Below are positions 54,394 to 60,323 of a DNA stretch of 64,000 nucleotides, piece by piece. This DNA is from Flavivirga sp. 57AJ16 (lineage in GTDB: Bacteria; Bacteroidota; Bacteroidia; Flavobacteriales; Flavobacteriaceae), in the NCBI RefSeq assembly GCF_028736925.1, contig NZ_JAQZAT010000009.1, forward strand, positions 153,956-217,955, written 5' to 3'. Both the position numbers and the translations under genes were made by a program. Under the pieces are notes generated by a model. The model was not told the DNA's origin and ran no database searches. It was given only the letters and a program-made list of their open reading frames with translations. Position 1 is the stretch's first letter. Each line of letters opens with the position of its first letter.

Positions 54394-54471
54394 AATTCGG
54401 GGTGTAGCGTAGCCCGGTTATCGCGCCGCGTTTGGGACGCGGAGGTCGTCACGCTAGAGGCGTGACCACCC
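54394..54471 (+). pseudogene. Truncated tRNA-Pro copy with a replaced T-arm
   Basis: 54394-54448 is a 55-bp exact copy of 54716-54770: five bases of leader plus the first 51 bases of tRNA-Pro (acceptor 5' strand, D arm, anticodon arm with TGG, variable loop). From 54449 the true T-arm is replaced by tcacgctagaggcgtga, which itself can form a 6-bp stem (tcacgc/gcgtga) with a 5-base loop, followed by ccaccca that could still pair in part with ggggtg. So it is a 5' half with a surrogate hairpin, not a functional tRNA by normal rules (no TTCGA). Confidence 0.85.
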
Positions 54472-54474
54472 ACA

Positions 54475-54729
54475 ATGAGTATGAAGTATGTAGTTTACAT
54501 ATTATATAGTCAAAAACGTTCACGGTATTATGTGGGTCAAACCGATAGTATCAAAAAAAGATTAGAAAGACATAAAAAAGGTTTAGTACCTTCAACAAAG
54601 GGCGGATCGCCATGGCAACTAATAAAAACTCTGGAAGTTGCCAGTAGATCGGAAGCCCTGAGGCAGGAGAGAAAGATAAAGAAGCGAGGAGCAAAACGAT
54701 ATTTAGAAGATAACCAATTCGGGGTGTAG
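54475..54729 (+). CDS. Small GIY-YIG nuclease located between two tRNA-Pro 5' halves
   Basis: An 84-residue single-domain GIY-YIG protein (82 from ATG 54481). The core reads YVVYILYSQKRSRYYVGQT (GIY as VVY, YIG as YVG), then the arginine in IKKRLERHKKG and the metal-binding glutamate in ALRQERKIKK, the pattern of the UPF0213/SLX1-like small nucleases. The last residues FGV and the stop are encoded by ttcggggtgtag, i.e. by the first bases of the tRNA-Pro gene; the overlap is 10 bases. Flanked by a 55-bp direct repeat of tRNA sequence. Confidence 0.88.
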   Translation: MSMKYVVYILYSQKRSRYYVGQTDSIKKRLERHKKGLVPSTKGGSPWQLIKTLEVASRSEALRQERKIKKRGAKRYLEDNQFGV

Positions 54730-54770
54730 CGTAGCCCGGTTATCGCGCCGCGTTTGGGACGCGGAGGTCG
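54716..54770 (+). repeat. 55-bp direct repeat of the tRNA-Pro 5' half (second copy)
   Basis: Identical to 54394-54448. The two copies bracket 267 bp containing the surrogate hairpin and the GIY-YIG gene. Confidence 0.95.
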
Positions 54771-54794
54771 CAGGTTCGAATCCTGCCACCCCGA
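54720..54794 (+). tRNA. tRNA-Pro (anticodon TGG)
   Basis: A complete cloverleaf: acceptor cggggtg/caccccg with discriminator a, D arm gtagcccggttatcgc, anticodon stem ccgcg/cgcgg with loop tttggga (anticodon TGG, reads CCN), variable aggtcg, and T arm caggttcgaatcctg. CCA is not encoded. Its own promoter has been displaced by the GIY-YIG gene, so it probably depends on readthrough from upstream; it is followed by a terminator at 54817-54854. Confidence 0.97.
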
Positions 54795-54816
54795 CAAACC
54801 TAGTAATAGGTAAAAC

Positions 54817-54854
54817 TAAAACACTGTTAATCGTGTGATTATCAGTGTTTTTTT
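54817..54854 (+). terminator. Terminator after tRNA-Pro
   Basis: Stem aaaacactg / cagtgtttt with a 16-base loop, followed by a T run. Confidence 0.8.
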
Positions 54855-54907
54855 GTTTTTAGGCATTTTATTTGATTCCAAATAAATCCATTTAAAACCA
54901 TATAAAA

Positions 54908-54930
54908 GGTGTGCAATTAGGTGTGCAATG
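54908..54930. promoter_or_regulatory. Direct ggtgtgcaa repeats beside the tRNA, possible integrase arm sites
   Basis: ggtgtgcaatta and ggtgtgcaatg occur 12 bp apart, between the tRNA-Pro 3' end and the integrase relic. Short direct repeats in this position are typical of arm-type sites, but the assignment is only positional. Confidence 0.35.
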
Positions 54931-55021
54931 TTTCACCAAATATGTACTAACTTTATAGGACTTTGATACTTGATTTGGCTTTCACATTTACAAATTATTG
55001 TTCAATCAAAGTCGCGTAGAA

Positions 55022-55882
55022 ATGAAGACAACATGCACCTTTTCCATTACTTTCTTCACTAGAAAATCAAGAAGCAACCTCGAAGAGTTTGACGTTTACG
55101 CACGCATAAACGTTAACGGCAAAAGAGCAGAAATCTAAAAACCCATTCAAACAATTTCAGTTAAAATATAACAAGTACGATAGACAGTATTTAAACCAAA
55201 GAGAACTGGAGCTATTGGAAACCATAGAATTTAAAGCAGAACGATTGGAGCGAATAAAGGACTGCTTTATATTTTCCTGTTACACAGGACTGTCCTATAT
55301 AGTTGAATCAAGATAAAATAGCATAGGATGATCAGACCTGACAGGTTTTTAAAACCTGTCAGGTCTCTTAAGCTTCTACAAAACACAAGTACAGGCTATG
55401 TCAAATTATTATGATTTAGCTATATCGATATAAAAGAACTCAAAAACACCCATATCGTCAGGGGCATAGACAACCACCACTGGATATATACCAAAAGGGA
55501 AAAAACGGACGAACTGGTAAAGATCACCATACTGCCCAAAGCATGGTCAATACTGGAAAAATACAGAACCATAAAAGAAACAAACTTTACCGATAGTATC
55601 TTGCCCATAAGCTCCAACCAAAAGACCAATACCTACCTAAAGGAAATAGCAACAGTCTGTGGCATACACAAGAACATCACCTTCCATGTAGCCAGGCATA
55701 CCTTTGCCACGACGGTGATGCTATCCAACGGCGTACCCATAGAGACCGTATCCAAGCTCTTGGGACACACCAAACTATCCACCACGCAGATATATGCAAG
55801 AGTGGTCGAGACCAAAATAAGCGAGGATATAGAGAACCTACTTGTCCGATTCGAAAAGAAAAAAGCAACAAAAGCAGTATAA
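55022..55882 (+). pseudogene. Decayed tyrosine recombinase (island integrase)
   Basis: Pieces of a Bacteroidota-type phage/transposon integrase. 55022-55138 encodes the arm-binding start (TFSITFFTRKSRSN, VYARINVNGKRAEI) and then stops. About 150 residues of core-binding domain are missing and the frame shifts. From ~55131 the catalytic domain begins (LELLETIEFKAERL, DCFIFSCYTGLSY), is interrupted at 55299-55423 by a MITE-like element, and resumes as IDIKELKNTH. HVARHTFATT and LLGHTKLSTTQIYARV give the HxxR, H and catalytic Tyr. Composition is richer in GC than the flanks. It sits right after tRNA-Pro, the expected place of an island integrase. Confidence 0.88.
55299..55423. mobile_element. 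MITE-like element (family A) interrupting the integrase
   Basis: The left end atagttgaatcaagataaaa matches the family A end at 11291 (atagctaaatcaatataaaa) and the right end is its rough complement (gatttagctat). Removing exactly 125 bp (55299-55423) joins TGLSY to IDIKEL in frame. Its centre (55334-55366) is a perfect palindrome, agacctgacaggtttt / aaaacctgtcaggtct around one T. Confidence 0.75.
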
Positions 55883-56031
55883 AAGAAGCATAAAAAGAGA
55901 ATCGTTTTTCAATGATTTCCCTTTCAATATTATTTTATTGGTTTTTTAATCAAATAATTTTAATTTGCATGAATTTTCAATGAAAAAACTTGCATTGTGG
56001 CATAAAATTTGCTTTATTGTATTAGTAAAAG

Positions 56032-56640
56032 TTGCATGACATGAAAAAGTTGAATAAATTAGTAAGACACCTAAGGCGTGGCAGCGTATACCGCAGGGGA
56101 GACCTTGAGCAATGGTCTAACGCCGTCGACCGTCATCTTGGGGAATTGGTACAGAACGGAACGCTCCAAAAGCTTTCACAAGGACTGTACCATTACCCAA
56201 AAGAGACACCATTCGGATTGGCCCCTCCAAAAGAAGAAGCATTGGTGCGCAGTTTTCTTAAAGAAGATGCGTTCCTCCTGACCTCTCCCAATGCATATAA
56301 TGCCCTGGGAGTTGGCACTACTCAGCTTTATAATAAACGGGTTGTATACAACCATAAGCGGCACGGCGAATTTGAATTAGGAGGCAGAACGTTTTTTTTC
56401 CATGTTAAGCCACGGTTTCCCAAAAAGCTGACATCAGAATTTTTATTGGTCGATTTGGTAAATAACCTTGAAACACTCGCAGAAGACCCCAAAGAAGTAT
56501 TGTCAAAAGTCAAAAGCAAAGTAAGGAAAATGGACGCAAAGAAACTTCAAAAAGCGGTCAAGGCGTATGGAGGAGCAAAAGCAAAGAAAGTTTTTATGTC
56601 AATATTCAATTCCATGGAAAAACGTCAATATGCCCAATAA
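56032..56640 (+). CDS. AbiEi-type antitoxin (DUF6088) of a type IV TA pair
   Basis: A 202-residue protein (199 from ATG 56041). The N-terminal part is a winged-helix-like DNA-binding region (LVRHLRRGSVYRRGDLEQWSNAVDRHLGELV in two halves, LQKLSQGLYHYPKETPFG), followed by the AbiEi/DUF6088 body (LLTSPNAYNALGVGTTQLYNK, FFFHVKPRFP). AbiEi antitoxins repress their own operon and counteract the AbiEii nucleotidyltransferase; here that gene follows with an 11-base overlap. Upstream (55960-56035) the word TTGCAT occurs three times and may be part of an operator. Confidence 0.83.
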   Translation: MHDMKKLNKLVRHLRRGSVYRRGDLEQWSNAVDRHLGELVQNGTLQKLSQGLYHYPKETPFGLAPPKEEALVRSFLKEDAFLLTSPNAYNALGVGTTQLYNKRVVYNHKRHGEFELGGRTFFFHVKPRFPKKLTSEFLLVDLVNNLETLAEDPKEVLSKVKSKVRKMDAKKLQKAVKAYGGAKAKKVFMSIFNSMEKRQYAQ

Positions 56641-57586
56641 TTACCTCCATGAACGCGCTGATTTTGTTGACCTGTTACGAATTTTGGAACAAGAAACAAG
56701 CATCCAAATACAGTTAATCGAAAAAGATTACTGGATTATGCACGTATTATACGGACTCAAAAAGCAAGGTCTGGATTTTGAGCTTAAAGGAGGCACGTCC
56801 CTATCCAAAGGCTATAAAATCATAGACCGCTTTTCAGAAGATATCGATATCCATATCAAGCCGCCTGCCCATTTGGGCGTAAACGAAAATCCCAAAAACA
56901 TAAAGGACAAAAGCGTCCAATCCCGTAAAAAGTTTTACGACTGGCTTGCCGGCCATATTAAAATGGACGGTATAGTCTCCATTGAACGGGATACCGCATT
57001 TGATGACGAGTCCTATTATCGTAGCGGGGGCATTCGCTTACGATACGAAGCCAAAACAGGCCATGTGGACGGTGTAAAGGAGGGCATATTGCTCGAGGCA
57101 GGATTTGACACAGTGACCCCAAATACGCAAATTTCAATAAGCTCTTGGGCGTATGATAAGGCTATTAAAACGCCCAATATAGCTATTACCGATAATCGAG
57201 CCATTAATATAACCTGCTATCATGCAGGATATACATTTGTAGAGAAACTGCAAACAATCGCCACAAAATACATACAAGAGCAAAACGGGGCGGATCCTCG
57301 TCCCAACCTGATGCGTCAGTACTACGACGTTTATTGTTTGCTGGCACATAAAGAAGTACAGGACTTTATCGGTACACCAGCATACCATGAACATAAAAAG
57401 ATACGTTTTCCCAAGACCGATTTAGAAATTCCTATTTCAGAGAATGAAGCATTTTTATTAAACGACAAGAAAATAAGGGATGCCTTTAGAAAACGATATA
57501 TTGGTACTGCCTCCCTATATTATAAAGGTCAGCCTGATTTTGAAGAACTGTTGGCAAGAATCAATAAGTATATAGGAAAGCTGTAA
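56630..57586 (+). CDS. AbiEii-type nucleotidyltransferase toxin
   Basis: A 318-residue protein from ATG 56630 (the frame is open to 56567, but the shorter start gives the normal overlap with the antitoxin). The nucleotidyltransferase core is FELKGGTSLSKGYKIIDRFSEDIDIHI (motif GGTSLSK then D-x-D in SEDIDI), and HAGYTFVEKLQTIATKYI is the second family block, with YYDVYCLLAHKEV later. AbiEii toxins modify targets such as tRNA 3' ends or proteins with nucleotides. Base composition is less AT-rich than the chromosome, in line with horizontal origin. Confidence 0.87.
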   Translation: MPNNYLHERADFVDLLRILEQETSIQIQLIEKDYWIMHVLYGLKKQGLDFELKGGTSLSKGYKIIDRFSEDIDIHIKPPAHLGVNENPKNIKDKSVQSRKKFYDWLAGHIKMDGIVSIERDTAFDDESYYRSGGIRLRYEAKTGHVDGVKEGILLEAGFDTVTPNTQISISSWAYDKAIKTPNIAITDNRAINITCYHAGYTFVEKLQTIATKYIQEQNGADPRPNLMRQYYDVYCLLAHKEVQDFIGTPAYHEHKKIRFPKTDLEIPISENEAFLLNDKKIRDAFRKRYIGTASLYYKGQPDFEELLARINKYIGKL

Positions 57587-57650
57587 ACAAGCTGGCCATA
57601 AAATAATCCCAAAGCTATTATTTAAGCACAGAATAGAATTAATAAAAATG

Positions 57651-57713
57651 AAAAGCCTCCCTTTTCGGAGGCTTGATATTTGACTATTTACCCTCAAAAA
57701 AATTAAATAGTCA
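57651..57713. terminator. Two hairpins between the toxin and the converging sigma fragment
   Basis: 57651-57674: stem aagcctcc / ggaggctt with a 6-base loop, T-rich on the minus strand. 57681-57713: arms tgactattta / taaatagtca around ccctcaaaaaaat. The genes on both sides converge here, so they are plausible terminators. Confidence 0.65.
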
Positions 57714-57784
57714 ATTTTGATTGCTCACAACCAAAAAGATACCCCAATAAGGGTTTTTCTATGATAACAACTACAGAAAAAATT

Positions 57785-58045
57785 TCAATTTAAAAACACA
57801 TTGGTTTTTAGATAATTGAAGCACTCCTTTTTTACGGCACTATAAAAATAACCCGTTCTGTGGTTTTCATTTGGAAAAGTAACTCGGTTTTCCCAGACCA
57901 TGACAAAAACCTCCTGAACAAGTTCTTTAGCCGTTTCCATATCATTGAGATACCCGTGTGCAAACACACAAAGTTGCGGATACAAACTTTCAAAAAGCTG
58001 TTTGTAATCCATAAGCGTCAACTCTTTTTTATCCCCTTCCATCAT
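57785..58045 (-). CDS. Truncated ECF sigma factor (region 2 only)
   Basis: An 86-residue protein with sigma region 2 (FESLYPQLCVFAHGYLND, AKELVQEVFVMVWENR, TGYFYSAVKKECFNYLK) that ends just after it. No region 4 is found in any frame in the 200 bp downstream. A complete ECF sigma is about twice this length. It either is a remnant or a protein that still binds core polymerase without -35 recognition. It overlaps the next upstream gene (58029-58415) by 17 bases. Confidence 0.7.
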   Translation of the reverse strand: MMEGDKKELTLMDYKQLFESLYPQLCVFAHGYLNDMETAKELVQEVFVMVWENRVTFPNENHRTGYFYSAVKKECFNYLKTNVFLN

Positions 58046-58415
58046 TTTGTATTAAGCTGTTTTCGGTCTTATCATCTAAGGTGTTTACAACCATATTAGC
58101 TTTGATACAAGACTCCATGTGTTTTGCCACGGTATAAATACAGACCCATTCCCTGTGTTCCCTGTTTTCGCTATAGTATTTAACGGGAAGACAAGCAAAG
58201 AACGGGTCGAATTCCTTTTCCGTTAACAAATGGGTTCCCGTACCGTACTTTAAATCTGCCAAGAAGATTCCAATAATTTTCAAGCCCAACCTGCAATGCT
58301 TTTTTACCTCAGGATTAATAGGCGTTTTATTAATCATAAACTTTAGGGAACTAGAAAGCGCATTATGCGCCAAAATCAAGATTTCACGTGAATTGTTTAC
58401 TTTGTTTTTTTCCAT
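58029..58415 (-). CDS. Uncharacterised 128-residue protein upstream of the sigma fragment
   Basis: I do not recognise this protein. It is mostly helical and mixed-charge, with no signal or membrane segment, and contains four cysteines (KKHCRLGLK, FFACLPVKYY, EWVCIYTVAKHMESC). It overlaps the sigma fragment by 17 bases on the same strand, so the two are likely co-translated. One idea is a small partner or anti-sigma-like protein, but no motif supports this. Confidence 0.6.
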   Translation of the reverse strand: MEKNKVNNSREILILAHNALSSSLKFMINKTPINPEVKKHCRLGLKIIGIFLADLKYGTGTHLLTEKEFDPFFACLPVKYYSENREHREWVCIYTVAKHMESCIKANMVVNTLDDKTENSLIQNDGRG

Positions 58416-58816
58416 GGATTAAATTTTAAACAGTACCTATCTCTCCTTGGATGGGACTAACCTTACTAAAAAATGAAATCTATCTTATAGTTGAGGTTGC
58501 CAGAAATGAAATAAACATCCCGTTAAAAGCCTAATGTATAGATACAAAAAAGGCGCAGAACCCAACTTATTGTACTGGAGGTACTGGTATACCCTGAAAC
58601 AATAAGTGAGCCCACGCCCATAGACGTGAGCATCTTACTTATCATCCCGTTTCTATTAAATTACCAGTTTTCCAGTACGAGACTCAAAGCGAATGCTTCA
58701 ATATTTTCTATATGAAGAATCGCAAAATTACTAAAACGACTGCTAATATAAGAAAATAATTCTTATTGAGCATTATCGTGCTCAATAAACAATAGTCTAA
58801 TAACTTCCTTTGCCTT
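58416..58816. other. 400-bp gap with a possible small ORF and inverted repeats
   Basis: acttattgt/acaataagt arms (58569-58607 region) and cacg/cgtg arms nearby, plus a repeated catcccgtt (about 58517 and 58644). A 40-codon minus-strand frame is listed separately. No other feature is seen. Confidence 0.5.
58523..58645 (-). CDS. Possible 40-residue small protein
   Basis: An ATG-to-stop frame giving MISKMLTSMGVGSLIVSGYT and then a hydrophobic tail ending RLFCIYTLGF. It is Ser/Thr-rich and hydrophobic enough to be a small membrane peptide. No conservation evidence is available, and the inverted repeats inside it could instead mean that it is an RNA structure. Listed with low confidence. Confidence 0.25.
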   Translation of the reverse strand: MISKMLTSMGVGSLIVSGYTSTSSTISWVLRLFCIYTLGF

Positions 58817-59104
58817 ATGGCAAATAATAAAAGACCCAAAAGAATATATCTTACTAGTAAATATGTCTGCAAGTATCTTAGCGAGGAATGGCTTACCGAT
58901 GGTAAATCAACTAGAGAATATGGGAGATTATATGGAGTTCATTATCATACTATAGAAAAGATAATGGAGAAAGATGGTTACAACATACCGTTATTTACAC
59001 TATCAATCATGTGCTTCAACAAAGGAGTAAGATTATCGGACTTTTTTAAAATGGTGGAGGATAAATACAGCGCTAAATTAAATGATACGTTTATCACGAA
59101 ATAG
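58817..59104 (+). CDS. Small helix-turn-helix DNA-binding protein
   Basis: A 95-residue protein. A XRE/Cro-like fold is suggested by STREYGRLYGVHYHTIEKIM (~31-50) and the following IPLFTLSIMCFNKGVRLSDFF. It has a basic N terminus (NNKRPKRIYLTSKYVCKYL). Such small HTH proteins are common regulators in Bacteroidota islands. It reads away from the sigma fragment cluster. Confidence 0.72.
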   Translation: MANNKRPKRIYLTSKYVCKYLSEEWLTDGKSTREYGRLYGVHYHTIEKIMEKDGYNIPLFTLSIMCFNKGVRLSDFFKMVEDKYSAKLNDTFITK

Positions 59105-59250
59105 CTAATTTATTAATCATAATTATTAAATTTAAAACTACGCGCTTTTAACTACTACCCATTTTTACATCTTTGATTTGTTGAAAAACAAAGGCAAGAT
59201 TCCGATTTCCCGATTTCCATTTTACATTCATTTCCGAGAGCAGCATCTAC

Positions 59251-59382
59251 TACCTTTTTTGATATCAAAACTACAATATTCATACGTTGCGTTACGGCAT
59301 AAAGCCTTGCCCGTATCCCTCCTTATTTATACGTTCCACAGCGTATGAATATTGTGCGAACAACAAGCATCAAAAAAAGGTA
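59251..59382. repeat. 132-bp imperfect inverted repeat
   Basis: Outer arms taccttttttgat / atcaaaaaaaggta and inner arms acaatattcatacg (59273-59286) / cgtatgaatattgt (59342-59355), the inner ones perfect over 14 bases, around a 55-base centre. It could be the end of a mobile element or a structured RNA. Confidence 0.75.
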
Positions 59383-59848
59383 ACAGCTGACGGCTCTATG
59401 GGAAGTAAATCAAAACTGAAAACCATGTAATCATATACAGATGGTAAAGCGGGAACACAGCAAGAACAGACTTAGCAGTCAAGAAACCAAAAAAAGGAAA
59501 ACGCCTCCGGATATAATAAGTAAATCATTTTAAAGGTCTTACCCGTTTGGATGGTTCGGACAAGTTCTAAGGGCTGTTTTGTAGCCGTATTTTTTGTTGA
59601 TTAGGGGCGGTGCTATTCTAAGATTCGACGTCCAGATCTGCAATTTTTTCCAAAAGCATATTTTTTGATACCAAAACGCACTATTTGCGGGCAAATCCGA
59701 TTTTTGGTTTGCGTACAAAAATGATAAGTTTATAAAGCCGAGAACCAGTATAATTTAAGTGCGGTCGATTACTTTTTGATTCGACTTTCCTTATGACCGT
59801 ACATTTTAAAACCGAGATGCTGTCGGGATGAAAGTTCCGTAAAAAGAG

Positions 59849-59908
59849 CAACTGGCTTTTTTGCCAGTTGTTCGGAGATTTTAATCGCCAAAGCGATTAA
59901 AGTTTTTA
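59849..59908 (+). terminator. Two tandem hairpins followed by a T run
   Basis: caactggc/gccagttg around tttttt (59849-59870), then tttaatcgc/gcgattaaa around caaa (59879-59901) followed by gtttttatt. The second is a good intrinsic terminator on the plus strand, although no gene that it would end is recognisable. Confidence 0.6.
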
Positions 59909-60323
59909 TTCACACTCAGGATCTGGAATCACCGCACATTTTTTAGACTGATGATCACTCCTACTAACACAGAGCAAACACACCACCGTAGCTCCCTGCC
60001 TTTTAGTCTCAAGCAGATAATAGATTTTGGGGTTAGAAAAGCTTCTCTTAATGACAAATCGTATGCCTTTTTGTGTTCATTTTGGTAATTACCTCTTTTC
60101 AGAATAGAGATGAATGAAATAGTTTGTCGAAAACTAAACCGTTGTTTTTAATAGACTTATATTTGTATCAAGAACTGAATTCGAACCAATAACCTTCAAA
60201 TTACACTCTTAATATGGTATTAGTATTGATTATCTAAATAAAAAAGCCATGTTGATAATCATATAAAAAACTTCAAGGAAAAACAGATGCAAAACGTTCG
60301 GGAATTCCTTTCTATTAAAAAAA

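Larger units (their letters stand above)
59105..60323. other. 1.2-kb apparently non-coding stretch of island DNA
   Basis: All frames are broken. It contains a long imperfect inverted repeat (59251-59382), two tandem hairpins (59849-59870 and 59880-59901) and gtgcggtc/gaccgtac arms (~59759-59806). Local base composition resembles the preceding island genes, so it may be decayed island sequence; the right-hand part (60100 onward) is AT-rich and chromosome-like. Confidence 0.55.

Noticed and set aside
54537..54797. Minus-strand frame beginning MSGWQDSNLRPPRPK across the tRNA and GIY-YIG gene
   Set aside because: This is the antisense of tRNA-Pro, a well-known false ORF, and it overlaps a real nuclease gene.
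60160..60200. Possible tRNA T-arm on the minus strand (ggttcgaattc)
   Set aside because: No acceptor, D or anticodon arms can be built around it.
54795..60323. Complete integrative element bounded by tRNA-Pro
   Set aside because: I searched by eye for a second copy of the tRNA 3' end (gaatcctgccaccccg) to the right and found none, so only the left junction is supported.
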